DNA of 64,000 nt from Streptosporangium sp. NBC_01756 (lineage in GTDB: Bacteria; Actinomycetota; Actinomycetes; Streptosporangiales; Streptosporangiaceae): positions 6,076,001 to 6,140,000 of the forward strand of contig NZ_CP109130.1 of NCBI RefSeq assembly GCF_035917975.1. Direction: 5' to 3'. The stretch's first letter is position 1. Each line of letters begins with the position of its first letter. A program made the translations under genes and the position numbers. Shown here in pieces: positions 54,282 through 63,281 of the stretch. The notes under the pieces were generated by a model. The model did no database searches, had not been told where the DNA came from, and saw nothing but the letters and a program-made list of their open reading frames with translations.

Positions 54282-54797
54282 GTGCAGCTTGTCATCGGCC
54301 GGATCGGCCGCCCGCACGGACTCCGCGGTGACGTGTCCGTGGAGGTGCGCACCGATGACCCGGAGCGGCGTTTCGCCCCGGGTACGGCCATCGTCACCGA
54401 CCCCGCGTCGGCCGGTCCGCTCGTCGTCGAGTCCCGGCGCTGGCACTCCGGCGTCCTGCTGGTCAGGTTCGAGGGAGTCAACGACCGCAACCGTGCCGAG
54501 GAGATCCGCGGCACCACGCTCGTCGTCGACTCGGCGGACATCCCGCCGCCGGACGACCCCGACGAGTTCTACGACCACCAGCTCATCGGCCTCACCGTCG
54601 TCACCCCCGACGGCGAGCGGGTCGGAGAGGTGGCCGACGTCCTCCACCACGGGCAGGACCTGCTCGTGGTGAGCCGAGGCGGCACCGAGGTCTACGTGCC
54701 GTTCGTGAAGGCGATCGTCCCGGTGATCGACCTGGAGGCGGGCACCCTCGTCGTGGACGGGCCCGCCGGGCTGCTCGATCCGGACACGATCGCCTGA
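54282..54797 (+). CDS. rimM: 16S rRNA processing protein RimM
   Basis: A 171-residue ribosome maturation factor for the 30S head, binding S19. N-terminal VIGRIGRPHGLRGDVSVEVRTDDPE and a PRC-barrel C-terminal half (GLTVVTPDGERVGEVADVL, VPFVKAIVPVIDLEAGTLVVD). GTG 54282 is chosen with GGGAGG seven bases upstream. The stop is one base before trmD, so the two are coupled. Confidence 0.96.
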   Translation: MQLVIGRIGRPHGLRGDVSVEVRTDDPERRFAPGTAIVTDPASAGPLVVESRRWHSGVLLVRFEGVNDRNRAEEIRGTTLVVDSADIPPPDDPDEFYDHQLIGLTVVTPDGERVGEVADVLHHGQDLLVVSRGGTEVYVPFVKAIVPVIDLEAGTLVVDGPAGLLDPDTIA

Positions 54798-54798
54798 C

Positions 54799-55566
54799 AT
54801 GCGCATCGACGTCATCTCGATCTTCCCCGAGTACTTCGCCCCGCTCGACGTCTCCCTCATCGGCAAGGCCCGCGAGCGCGGCATCCTCGACATCCGCCTC
54901 CACCAGCTCCGCGACTGGGCCCACGACGTGCACCACACGGTGGACGACACCCCCTACGGCGGCGGTCCCGGCATGGTCATGAAGCCCGGCCCCTGGGGGG
55001 AGGCCATCGACACCGTCCTCGCCACCGACCCCGCCACGCGGCCCAGGCTCATCGTGCCGACCCCCAGCGGAGTGCCCTTCACCCAGAAGCTGGCCATGGA
55101 GTACGCCTCCGAGCCATGGCTGCTGTTCACCCCGGCCCGCTACGAGGGCATCGACTCCCGGGTCATGGCCGAGTACGGCTCGCGCATGCGGGTGGACGAG
55201 GTCGGCATCGGTGACTACGTGCTCGCCGGCGGTGAGGTGGCGGTGCTGGTGATGGTCGAGGCCGTCGGGCGGCTGCTGCCCGGAGTGCTCGGCAACGCCC
55301 ACTCGGCCGTGGACGACTCGTTCGCGCCCGGTGCGATGGAGAACCTCCTCGAAGGGCCGGTCTACACCAAGCCGCCCGAGTGGCGGGGACACGAGGTCCC
55401 GGAGATCCTGCTCTCCGGCCACCACGGCAAGGTCGCCCGATGGCGGCGGGACGAGGCGCTCCGCCGTACCGCGAAGAACCGTCCCGAACTGCTGGCGGCG
55501 CTCGATCCCGAGGGGCTGGACAAGCGGGATCGGCAGGTCCTCGAGGAGCTCGGCCTGCTCGGCTGA
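54799..55566 (+). CDS. trmD: tRNA (guanine-N1)-methyltransferase TrmD
   Basis: A 255-residue SPOUT methyltransferase making m1G37 in tRNA. DDTPYGGGPGMVMKPGP is the catalytic-site loop, RYEGIDSRV and VGIGDYVLAGGEVAVLVMVEAVGRLLPGVLG form the trefoil knot, in pieces. The C-terminal domain includes DSFAPGAMENLLEGPVYTKPPEWRG. ATG start, coupled to rimM. Confidence 0.98.
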   Translation: MRIDVISIFPEYFAPLDVSLIGKARERGILDIRLHQLRDWAHDVHHTVDDTPYGGGPGMVMKPGPWGEAIDTVLATDPATRPRLIVPTPSGVPFTQKLAMEYASEPWLLFTPARYEGIDSRVMAEYGSRMRVDEVGIGDYVLAGGEVAVLVMVEAVGRLLPGVLGNAHSAVDDSFAPGAMENLLEGPVYTKPPEWRGHEVPEILLSGHHGKVARWRRDEALRRTAKNRPELLAALDPEGLDKRDRQVLEELGLLG

Positions 55567-55813
55567 CCACGGCGCCGTGAGCCGCCGCCCGAGGGCCGCG
55601 TCGGCGGGCCTTGACAGGTTGATTTCCGGTCGGTCGCGAAAATATGGCACACTGAACCGTTGCCGCCGACTGTCCACTGGCCGGCGCGCGCCGTCGGGCA
55701 GATGGGCCTGACTCCCAAGACACCGTCCAATTCAGCACGCGTGTCCATCGCGACGCCGCTTGATCGCGGCCGGGTGGACCTCCGGGTGCTCGCGTAAATG
55801 AGGTACCACTGCC

Positions 55814-56167
55814 ATGCACACGCTGATCACCGAGCTTGAGAAGGCCACGCTCCGCAGCGATGTCCCGGACTTCCGTCCCGGTGACACGCTCGAAGTCCAC
55901 GTCCGCGTGATCGAGGGCAGCCGCTCCCGTGTCCAGGTCTTCAAGGGCTTCGTCCTGCGCCGCCAGGGCAGTGGCGCCCGCGAGACCTTCACCGTCCGCA
56001 AGGTCAGCTACAGCGTCGGCGTCGAGCGCACCTTCCCGGTGCACAGCCCGGTCATCGAGAAGATCACCGTGGTGACCCGTGGCGACGTCCGCCGCGCCAA
56101 GCTCTACTACATGCGCGACCTGCGCGGCAAGGCCGCCCGCATCCGCGAGAAGCGCGTCGCCCGCTAG
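55814..56167 (+). CDS. rplS: 50S ribosomal protein L19
   Basis: A 117-residue L19: [36 protein letters not shown], then [23 protein letters not shown] and [17 protein letters not shown]. The 247-base leader contains TTGATT (55619-55624) and TATGGC (55643-55648) at 18-base spacing as a weak promoter candidate. A UUCG-loop hairpin follows the gene. Confidence 0.98.
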   Translation: MHTLITELEKATLRSDVPDFRPGDTLEVHVRVIEGSRSRVQVFKGFVLRRQGSGARETFTVRKVSYSVGVERTFPVHSPVIEKITVVTRGDVRRAKLYYMRDLRGKAARIREKRVAR

Positions 56168-56185
56168 GCTGCGCCGCCCATCGTT

Positions 56186-56217
56186 CTGGCCCGTCCCCTT
56201 CGTGGGGTGCGGGCCAG
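56186..56217 (+). terminator. UUCG-loop hairpin after rplS
   Basis: CTGGCCCG-T-CCCC (56186-56198) pairs with TGGGG-TG-CGGGCCAG (to 56217) around TTCG, a very stable tetraloop stem. No T-run follows. Confidence 0.65.
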
Positions 56218-56317
56218 TGCCGTACAAGGAGGTTTGACCTCCTATGGGTAAGACGCATAGCTGTGTCCAACCGGCAGGAGACGAGCCGATGTCGGCCATC
56301 ATCTAGGCTCGTCCCCG

Positions 56318-57187
56318 ATGACTAGCGAAGACCGGGAGTACGGCGCAGCCTCGCGTCGACCTGTCGAGGACGAGGTGAACGTGGTCGCCGAAGACACCCA
56401 GAAGACCGCAGACGGCGGCAAGGACAAGAAGAAGGGCTCCTTCTGGAAGGAGCTCCCCGTCCTGATCGCCGTCGCGCTGGTCCTCGCATTCGTGATCAAG
56501 AGCTTTGTGATCCAGGCGTTCTACATCCCGTCGGAGTCGATGGAGAACACCCTCCTGACGAACGACCGGGTCCTGGTGAACAAGCTCGTCTACCACACCC
56601 GCCCCATCGAGCGCGGTGACATCGTGGTGTTCTCCGGCGTCGACTCCTGGGACGGCGAGGTGCCGTTCGAGGAGCCGTCCAACCCGGTCTCCGCGTTCTT
56701 CCGCTGGATCGGCACGGCCTTCGGCGTGGTCCCCGGCGAGAAGGACTACATCAAGCGTGTCATCGGTGTCGCCGGTGACACCGTGAAGTGCTGTGACGTC
56801 CAGGGCCGGGTCACGGTCAACGGGGTCCCCCTGGACGAGGAGTCCTACCTCTACCCGGGCGACGTGCCGTCCGACAGGACCTTCGAGGCCAAGATCCCGC
56901 AGGATCGTCTGTGGGTCATGGGTGACCACCGTTCGGTCTCCCTCGACTCGCGCGCCCACCTGGATGACCCCGGCAAGGGGACCATTCCGGTGGACAAGGT
57001 GATCGGCCGGGCCTTCGTGATCGTGTGGCCGTTCTCCAGGGCGAAAATCCTCCCCATCCCTGAAACCTTCCAGCAGCCCGCCCTCAAGGCGGCCGCCGCC
57101 CTCGGAGAGGCCGCCCCGCTTCTCCTGGGTCTCGCGGGGGCCGTGCCGCTGGTGCTGTGGCGTCGGCGCTGGATCTCAAGGCGGTAG
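56318..57187 (+). CDS. lepB: Type I signal peptidase, larger copy
   Basis: A 289-residue signal peptidase I cleaving exported pre-proteins outside the membrane. Basic, charged cytoplasmic N-terminus, TM around 45-65 (LPVLIAVALVLAFVIKSFVI), catalytic Ser in IPSESMENTL and Lys in YIKRVIGVAGD, then the box GDHRSVSLDSR. A second hydrophobic segment near the C-terminus (LLLGLAGAVPLVLW) is followed by RRRWISRR, as in one class of actinomycete signal peptidases. It lies nine bases before a second copy. Confidence 0.95.
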   Translation: MTSEDREYGAASRRPVEDEVNVVAEDTQKTADGGKDKKKGSFWKELPVLIAVALVLAFVIKSFVIQAFYIPSESMENTLLTNDRVLVNKLVYHTRPIERGDIVVFSGVDSWDGEVPFEEPSNPVSAFFRWIGTAFGVVPGEKDYIKRVIGVAGDTVKCCDVQGRVTVNGVPLDEESYLYPGDVPSDRTFEAKIPQDRLWVMGDHRSVSLDSRAHLDDPGKGTIPVDKVIGRAFVIVWPFSRAKILPIPETFQQPALKAAAALGEAAPLLLGLAGAVPLVLWRRRWISRR

Positions 57188-57196
57188 CCGTACCTC

Positions 57197-57841
57197 ATGT
57201 CTGTGGAATCCGACAACACATCCGCCGAGTCCGAGAAGGAGCCCGAGAAGGCGAAGGGGAAGCCGTCCCGCAAGGGAGGCCTGCGCGAGTCGCTGACTCT
57301 GATCGTGTCCGGCGTGGTGGTGGTGGCGCTGCTGCTGCAGGCCTTCGTCTTCCAGAATTTCGTGATCCCCTCGGAGTCGATGGAGAACACCCTGCGCGAG
57401 GGTGACCGCGTCGTCGTCAACCAGCTGCACGGTGCGAGCGAGCGCGGTGACGTGGTGGTCTTCGAGGGATGGCCGGGCGGCGACACCATCAAGCGGGTCA
57501 TCGCGATCGGCGGTGACACCGTGAAGTGCTGCGACGCCCAGAAGCGGATCACCGTCAACGGGGTCCCGATCGACGAGAAGGCCTATCTGCACCCCGATGA
57601 CTTCCCCTCGGGCGACAAGTTCGAGAAGGTCGTGCCCCGGGGCCGCCTGTGGGTCATGGGAGACCACCGTTCCGCCTCCGGTGACTCGCGCAGCCACGAG
57701 GAGATGGAAGGGGACGGCACGATCTCCGAAGACGACGTGATCGGCCGGGCCTTCGCGATCTACTGGCCGCTCTCCCGCATGACCGTCCTCTCGACACCGG
57801 ACACCTTCGCCAGACCGGACGCCTTCGCCGAGCCGGGATGA
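57197..57841 (+). CDS. lepB: Type I signal peptidase, smaller copy
   Basis: A 214-residue paralogue with one N-terminal membrane span (LIVSGVVVVALLLQAFVFQNF), catalytic Ser in IPSESMENTLREGDRVVVNQL, Lys in IKRVIAIGGDTVKCCD and GDHRSASGDSR. It lacks the C-terminal span of the upstream copy. Shared phrases (GDTVKCCD, ITVNGVP) show recent common origin by duplication. Confidence 0.95.
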   Translation: MSVESDNTSAESEKEPEKAKGKPSRKGGLRESLTLIVSGVVVVALLLQAFVFQNFVIPSESMENTLREGDRVVVNQLHGASERGDVVVFEGWPGGDTIKRVIAIGGDTVKCCDAQKRITVNGVPIDEKAYLHPDDFPSGDKFEKVVPRGRLWVMGDHRSASGDSRSHEEMEGDGTISEDDVIGRAFAIYWPLSRMTVLSTPDTFARPDAFAEPG

Positions 57842-57952
57842 TCGGAGATCCTCCCTGGGAGGAGACCTGCTCGCCCGGTAGGTGATAGTGGTACCGAACG
57901 GTCCGGATGGGGCGTACTCTCGGCTCATGGTCGCTGTGTCTGCCGTGCTGCC

Positions 57953-58639
57953 ATGACAGTCGCGTTCCGTCCTGCGCCGAGTGTGGTCCGGCGCGACGCG
58001 GGACTGTACGGCTATGAGCGGGCTCTCACGCGCCGCGGGCTGGGGCCCGTGGCCGGGGTCGACGAGGCCGGCCGGGGGGCCTGTGCGGGGCCGCTGGTGG
58101 TCGCCGCGGTGGTGCTCGGCCACCGGATCGACGGTCTGAACGACTCCAAGCTGCTCACGGCCGCCCGGCGTGAGCAGCTGTACGGAATGATCACGACGGC
58201 CGCGGAGGCGGTCAGCGTGGTGGTGATCCCTCCGGCCGAGATCGACGCGCGTGGCCTGCACAGATCCAACATCGAGGGAATGCGCCGCGCCGTCGCGCGG
58301 TTGCCAGGTGAGCCCGGTTACGTGCTCACCGACGGCTTCCCCGTGCCGGGCCTGCCCGTGCCGTCACTCGGCGTGTGGAAGGGTGACCAGGTGGCGGCCT
58401 GCGTCGCGGCGGCCTCGATCGTGGCGAAGGTGACGCGAGACAGGATGATGACCGCGCTGGACGGCCACCATCCCGAGTATGGTTTCGCGGCGCACAAGGG
58501 GTATGGCACCGTGAGTCATCGCAGGGCACTCAAGGCGCACGGCCCGTGTCCGGCCCACCGATTCTCGTTCGCGACGGTGGCGCGGTCCGGGTCGGGCGAG
58601 GTGATGGGTGAGAATGAAGTGGGGGCCGGTCCCACCTGA
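57953..58639 (+). CDS. rnhB: Ribonuclease HII
   Basis: A 228-residue RNase HII removing ribonucleotides from RNA-DNA hybrids. The catalytic D37-E38 lie in [19 protein letters not shown], then [13 protein letters not shown] and [16 protein letters not shown] 57953 begins shortly before the family start. The C-terminal 20 residues are variable. Confidence 0.95.
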   Translation: MTVAFRPAPSVVRRDAGLYGYERALTRRGLGPVAGVDEAGRGACAGPLVVAAVVLGHRIDGLNDSKLLTAARREQLYGMITTAAEAVSVVVIPPAEIDARGLHRSNIEGMRRAVARLPGEPGYVLTDGFPVPGLPVPSLGVWKGDQVAACVAAASIVAKVTRDRMMTALDGHHPEYGFAAHKGYGTVSHRRALKAHGPCPAHRFSFATVARSGSGEVMGENEVGAGPT

Positions 58640-58677
58640 TCGGGTGGACCGGGAAGGCGTGCAACAGGAGGACCGGT

Positions 58678-59001
58678 ATGAGCGCAGAAGATCTCGAAAA
58701 GTACGAAACCGAGATGGAGCTGCAGCTTTACCGTGAATACCGCGACGTTGTCGGGCTGTTCGGCTACGTCGTCGAAACGGAGCGGCGCTTCTATCTGACC
58801 AACTCCGTCGATCTCGATGTCCGGACGGCCGAGAACGGTGACGTGTTCTTCGACGTGAAGATGCAGGACGCCTGGGTCTGGGACATGTACCGACCGGCGA
58901 GGTTCGTGAAGAACGTCCGGGTGGTCACCTTCAAGGACGTCAACGTCGAGGAGCTCGCCAAGCCCGACCTGGAGATGCCCAAGGAGGGCTTCTCCAGTTA
59001 A
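58678..59001 (+). CDS. DUF2469 protein
   Basis: A 107-residue conserved actinobacterial protein, start MSAEDLEKYETEMELQLYREYRDVV and centre DAWVWDMYRPARFVKNVRVVTFKDVNVEEL, in pieces. It is always found near rnhB and yraN in actinobacteria. Function unknown. GGAGG lies about seven bases before the ATG. Confidence 0.93.
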   Translation: MSAEDLEKYETEMELQLYREYRDVVGLFGYVVETERRFYLTNSVDLDVRTAENGDVFFDVKMQDAWVWDMYRPARFVKNVRVVTFKDVNVEELAKPDLEMPKEGFSS

Positions 59002-59110
59002 GGCGTTCTCCACAGACGCGGCCTGTCCGTGACCGGGTATCCACAGAATCGGATTCGGCCTGCTGGAGGTGGGCCGGGCTGAGCCAAGGTCAGGGACCGG
59101 AGGTGGTCCC

Positions 59111-59464
59111 ATGGCCGCGAAGGACGAGCTCGGCAGGCACGGTGAACAAGTCGCCGTCGACTATCTGCTGGCTCAGGGCATGCAGATCCTGGATCGCAAC
59201 TGGCGGTGCCCGGACGGAGAGATCGACGTGGTCGCCCGTGAGGGGCGGTCGCTTGTCGTGGTGGAGGTGAAGACTCGGTCGGGCCGCACCCACGGCACCG
59301 CCTTCGAGGCGGTGACCGAGGTGAAACTCGCCCGGCTGCGCAGGCTCTCCGGCAGGTGGCTGGCCACGCAGTGCGAGCGGTTCGACTCGATCCGGGTCGA
59401 TGTCATCGCCCTGGAGCGGTTCGCCGGAGACATCGCCATCCGCCACGAGCGGGGGGTGTGCTAG
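59111..59464 (+). CDS. YraN-type (UPF0102) endonuclease-like protein
   Basis: A 117-residue UPF0102 protein with a restriction-endonuclease-like fold: GRHGEQVAVDYLLAQGMQILDRNWRCPDGEIDVVARE, then VVVEVKTRSGRTHGTAFEAV, with the D-ExK-type pattern. ATG 59111 (MAAKDELGRHGE) is chosen by family length and GGAGG upstream. It precedes comM and dprA. Confidence 0.92.
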   Translation: MAAKDELGRHGEQVAVDYLLAQGMQILDRNWRCPDGEIDVVAREGRSLVVVEVKTRSGRTHGTAFEAVTEVKLARLRRLSGRWLATQCERFDSIRVDVIALERFAGDIAIRHERGVC

Positions 59465-59530
59465 ATGTCCTCCGGACCGACGGCCCCCGGGCCGTCCTGG
59501 ATCGCCCGCCGGGTCAGGGGGGTGGCGTGA

Positions 59531-61114
59531 GTGGCCGTCGCACGCACCCGCTGCATCGCGCTGATCGGGGTGACCGGCCATCCTGTCGACGTCGAGGCCG
59601 ACGTCGGCAGCGGCATGGCCGGCCTGCACCTCATCGGAATGCTGGACACCGCGCTGAGCGAGGCACGGGACCGGGTCCGGTCAGCCGTGGTCAACAGCCG
59701 TTACGGGTGGCCCGACGCGCGGATCACCGTCAGCCTGTTCCCCGCCAGCCTCCCCAAACGCGGAAGCGTCTTCGATCTCGCGATCGCCGTCGCCCTGCTC
59801 GCGGCGGCCGGCATCGTGCCCCGTGCCAGGGTCGCCGAACCGTTCTTCCTGGGGGAGCTCGGCCTCGACGGTTCGGTGAGACCCGTGCGGGGCGTGCTGC
59901 CGGCCGTGCTGGCGGCGGCCGGAGCCGGTGCCGACACCGTCGTGGTTCCCGTGCACAACGCCGCAGAGGCCGGTCTCGTACCGGACGTGACCGTGATCCC
60001 CGTCGCCAACCTCGGGGAGCTGGTGAGCCGGCTGCGCAGCGACGACCCGGTCGCCGCGCCCGTGCCCGGAGGCACCCGGTGCGCTGAGCCGCTCCACCCA
60101 GGCGGCGGAGCGGATGGTGCGCGGTCGCCCTCCCCGGGTGACCCCGGTGAGATCGTCCCCGACCTGGGGGATGTGGCGGGCCAGCCCTTCGCCCGCCGTG
60201 CGCTGGAGGTCTGCGCCGCGGGGGGCCACAACTTCTGGATGCTGGGTCAGCCGGGCACCGGCAAGACGATGCTCGCCGAGCGGCTGCCCGCCCTGCTCCC
60301 ACCCCTGGAGCGGGACGAGGCACTCGAGGTCACCGCGATCCATTCCATCGCCGGGGTGCTGCCCATGGACCGCCCGCTGCTGACCCGCCCGCCGTTCGTG
60401 GCTCCCCACCACACCGCGACCGTCGCGGCCGTGATCGGCGGGGGCAGCGGGATGATCCGTCCGGGCGCGGTGTCACTCGCGCACCGGGGGGTCCTGTTCA
60501 TGGACGAGGCCCCGGAATATTCGGGGACCGTCCTCGACTCGCTCAGGCAGCCGCTCGAATCGGGCAGGGTGACGGTCTCCAGGGCGCTGGGCTCGATCAC
60601 GTTTCCCGCCCGGTTCATGCTGGTGCTGGCGGCCAACCAGTGCCCCTGCGCCCGGCCGTCCGGCCCCGACGACCCGTGCCGCTGCGCTCCCGCGGCCCGC
60701 CGCCGCTACCTGGCCAGGCTCTCCGGTCCGCTGCTGGACCGGATCGACGTCAAGACCACCCTGTACCGGTCGACCCGGCGGGAGCTCCTCGCCGACCGCC
60801 GGTTCATCGAGCCCAGCCGGGTGGTGGCCGAGCGGGTGCTCATCGCCCGTGAACGCGCCGCCAGGCGGTTCGAGGGCAGGCCCTGGCGGTGCAACGCGGA
60901 GATGCCGACCCGGGCGCTCCACGCCGACCACCGTCCGTCGCCGAAGGCGATGTCGCCCCTGCTTCGGTGCCTGGACAGCGGCGAGCTGAGCGCCCGGGGC
61001 CTGGACCGCGTGATCAGGGTGGCCTGGACACTGGCCGATCTCGGCGGCAGGGACAGGCCCGGAGTCGAGGAGACCAACGCCGCGCTCGGACTGTGGCTGG
61101 GGGAGGAACGGTGA
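59531..61114 (+). CDS. comM: ComM/YifB-type Mg chelatase-like AAA ATPase
   Basis: A 527-residue AAA+ protein linked to natural transformation and branch migration. N-terminal YifB domain (GHPVDVEADVGSGMAGLHLIGM, VNSRYGWPDARITVSLFPASLPKRGS), P-loop GQPGTGKTMLAERLP near 238-252, then HRGVLFMDEAPEYSGTVLDSLRQPLESG and a Cys-bearing ANQCPCARPSG loop. A Pro/Gly-rich linker lies near 175-200. The GTG start is by family length. It overlaps dprA (GTGA). Confidence 0.96.
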   Translation: MAVARTRCIALIGVTGHPVDVEADVGSGMAGLHLIGMLDTALSEARDRVRSAVVNSRYGWPDARITVSLFPASLPKRGSVFDLAIAVALLAAAGIVPRARVAEPFFLGELGLDGSVRPVRGVLPAVLAAAGAGADTVVVPVHNAAEAGLVPDVTVIPVANLGELVSRLRSDDPVAAPVPGGTRCAEPLHPGGGADGARSPSPGDPGEIVPDLGDVAGQPFARRALEVCAAGGHNFWMLGQPGTGKTMLAERLPALLPPLERDEALEVTAIHSIAGVLPMDRPLLTRPPFVAPHHTATVAAVIGGGSGMIRPGAVSLAHRGVLFMDEAPEYSGTVLDSLRQPLESGRVTVSRALGSITFPARFMLVLAANQCPCARPSGPDDPCRCAPAARRRYLARLSGPLLDRIDVKTTLYRSTRRELLADRRFIEPSRVVAERVLIARERAARRFEGRPWRCNAEMPTRALHADHRPSPKAMSPLLRCLDSGELSARGLDRVIRVAWTLADLGGRDRPGVEETNAALGLWLGEER

Positions 61115-62292
61115 GCGACCGGCTCGCGCGAGTCACGCTGATGCGGTTGGCCGAGCCGGGCGACGCCGTCATGGGCAGGCTCGTCGCCTCACGCGGTCCT
61201 GAGGCCGCCGTCGGACAGGTCAGAGAGGGGCACCCGGACCCTGAGTTCGCCCGATGGTTCGCGGCCTCCCACTGCCAGACAGGGTCTCGGCGGGAGCGGC
61301 TCACGGACCGGCTTGAGCGGATGTTCGCCTCCTGGGCGGCCCGGCTGGAGACGGCCGAGCCCGCTCGCGACCTGGACGAAGGAGAGCGGGCCGGAGCCCG
61401 GCTGGTGGTTCCGGGCGACCGCGGGTGGCCGACCCAGCTTGACGACCTGGGCGACTCCCGCCCCCATGCCCTCTGGCTGCATGGTGAGGCCGACCTGCGC
61501 TTCTCCTGCCTGCGGTCCGTCGCCGTCGTCGGCTCCCGGGCGGTCACGCCGTACGGCACGCACGTCGCGGCGGAGTTCGGGGCAGGGCTGAGCGAGCGCG
61601 GATGGACCGTCGTCTCAGGAGGCGCGTACGGCGTGGACGGGGCGGCTCACCGCGGCGCCCTCTCCGGCGGGACGCCGACCGTCGCCGTGCTCGCCTGCGG
61701 GGCCGACGTCGCCTATCCCAGCGCACACCATTCGCTGTTTGCGGCAGTCCGTTCCCAGGGACTGCTGGTGAGCGAGTGCCCGATGGGCGCCCACCCGACC
61801 CGGCCGCGTTTCCTGGTCCGTAACCGGCTCATCGCCGCGCTGTCACGGGGCACCGTGGTGATCGAGGCGGCTCTGCGCAGCGGGGCGCTCAACACCGCGG
61901 GGCACGCGGTGGCGCTCAACCGTCATCTGGCCGCCGTGCCGGGGCCGGTGACCTCGGAAACCTCGGCGGGCTGTCATCGGTTGATCCGTCAGGGGACGGC
62001 CGTCTGCGTGACCACCCCCGAGGAGATGGTCGAGCTCGTCGGCGCGATGGGCGAGGACCTGGCTCCCGAGCCACGAGGCCCGGTGCTCCCGCGTGACCGG
62101 CTGGATCCCGAGACCCGCGCGGTCCTCGAAGCGGTGCCCGCCCGGTCCGGGGCAGGTCCGGCGACGATAGCGCTGGCCGCGGGGGTCGACCTGGAGACCG
62201 TGCTGTCCTGCCTTGGCGGCCTGGCCGCCGCCGGATACGTCGAGCGTGTTCCCCGGGGCTGGCGGCTACGCCCCGGCAAGCCGGGCGGGTAG
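61111..62292 (+). CDS. dprA: DNA processing protein DprA
   Basis: A 393-residue Rossmann-fold protein that loads RecA on incoming single-stranded DNA. VAVVGSRAVTPYGTHVAAEFGAGLSERGWTVVSGGAYGVDGAAHRGAL is the core, in pieces, followed by FLVRNRLIAALSRGTVVIEAALRSGALNTAGHAVALNR. A C-terminal winged helix ends ERVPRGWRLRPGKPGG. GTG 61111 overlaps comM by four bases. Confidence 0.96.
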   Translation: MSDRLARVTLMRLAEPGDAVMGRLVASRGPEAAVGQVREGHPDPEFARWFAASHCQTGSRRERLTDRLERMFASWAARLETAEPARDLDEGERAGARLVVPGDRGWPTQLDDLGDSRPHALWLHGEADLRFSCLRSVAVVGSRAVTPYGTHVAAEFGAGLSERGWTVVSGGAYGVDGAAHRGALSGGTPTVAVLACGADVAYPSAHHSLFAAVRSQGLLVSECPMGAHPTRPRFLVRNRLIAALSRGTVVIEAALRSGALNTAGHAVALNRHLAAVPGPVTSETSAGCHRLIRQGTAVCVTTPEEMVELVGAMGEDLAPEPRGPVLPRDRLDPETRAVLEAVPARSGAGPATIALAAGVDLETVLSCLGGLAAAGYVERVPRGWRLRPGKPGG

Positions 62293-62407
62293 GCATCCCG
62301 GGGCCGGTTGGATGCCCCGGTGGGCTCGTGCCGAAGGAGCGGCGGTCGGCGCCGATCGTCCGGCACGGCCCCGGAGCCCGCTCGTCCCTTCGCGGAGCCG
62401 GCCCGAC

Positions 62408-62590
62408 TACGCGGGCCGGAAGGCAGCAGTCGGCCCGGTTACGCGGGCCGCAGGGGCAGCAGCCGGTCTGGTTACGCGGGCCGGCGGGGCCGGCGTCGGT
62501 TCGGCTACGCGGGCCGCAGGGGCCGCAGGGGCAGCAGGGGCAGCAGTCGGTCCGGCTATGCGGGCCGGCGGGGCAGCAGCCGGACCTGGC
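62408..62590. repeat. Imperfect ~33-bp GC repeats between dprA and the peptidase gene
   Basis: Five units, each opening TACGCGGGCC (the last TATGCGGGCC), spaced 32, 33, 33 and 51 bases, with CAGCAG-rich bodies. The array starts 116 bases after dprA and overlaps the last 35 bases of the convergent M23 gene, whose stop codon lies in the last unit. Between 62293 and 62407 nothing else was seen. No coding role is supported. Confidence 0.7.
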
Positions 62591-63107
62591 CCCGTCCCAG
62601 CAGGAGCAGCGGATCGAGATACAGGCGGTCGCGGAGCAGGCCCCAGTGCAGACAGGTGGCCGGGCAGTGCCCCGGAACATCCTGGACGACGCCGATCACC
62701 TCGCCCCGTTCCACCCGCTGCCCGCGCCGCACCGACGACCGGAGCGGCAGGTAGGTGGTCCGCAGGCCATCGGCGTGAAGCACACTCACCACCCCCCGCT
62801 CCGCGAGCGGCCCCGCGTAACCGACCGTCCCGGCTCCGGCCGCGCGGACCCGCTCACCGGGGGTCGCGGCGAGGTCGACGCCTCGGTGTCCGGCCAGCCA
62901 CGGCTGGGGCGGGGGCGCGAAGCCGCGGAGCACGCGAGGCCGCCCGGCGAGAGGCCAGTCCCACCGGGCCGGGGTCTCCGGCATCCGGCTCAGCGAGGTC
63001 CGGCCGACCGTGTCGTGTGCGCCCGTGACCTCCGGTGCGGCGAGCAGCAGCGCGGACAGCAGGGCGGACAGCGAAGCCCGTGTCCCGGGAGTGCGGAAGC
63101 GATTCAT
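62556..63107 (-). CDS. M23 (LytM-type) metallopeptidase, exported
   Basis: A 183-residue secreted protein with N-terminal signal peptide (LSALLSALLLAAPEVTGAHD). The M23 domain shows GHRGVDLAATPGERVRAAGAGTVGYAGPL and TYLPLRSSVRRGQRVERGEVIGVV, then CLHWGLLRDRLYLDPLLLL, with His and Asp in GHRGVD and the final His in LHWG as metal ligands. It would cleave peptidoglycan crosslinks, or regulate their cleavage, outside the membrane. ATG 63107 is chosen for the signal peptide. The C-terminus ends within the repeat array, so its end may be variable. Confidence 0.85.
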   Translation of the reverse strand: MNRFRTPGTRASLSALLSALLLAAPEVTGAHDTVGRTSLSRMPETPARWDWPLAGRPRVLRGFAPPPQPWLAGHRGVDLAATPGERVRAAGAGTVGYAGPLAERGVVSVLHADGLRTTYLPLRSSVRRGQRVERGEVIGVVQDVPGHCPATCLHWGLLRDRLYLDPLLLLGRGQVRLLPRRPA

Positions 63108-63281
63108 CTTCCCGAGGATGGGAGATCCGTGACGGGTCCAGGCCTGCCGAGCGGGATTCTGTGGACGGGGGATCCAGAGCTGTGGACGCCACCCTTGTCC
63201 GTGGCAGCGGTGCACCCACCCCTTCCCGCGCCGAGACGCCCCCGTAGCCTCGGACAGGGGGCCCGCGTGGAAGGACACGAC

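Noticed and set aside
61916-63028. Two overlapping frames through the GC repeat array, one on each strand
   Set aside because: Both read as Cys-Pro-Gly or Ala-Gly repeats forced by the array and extend into dprA or the peptidase in the wrong frame.
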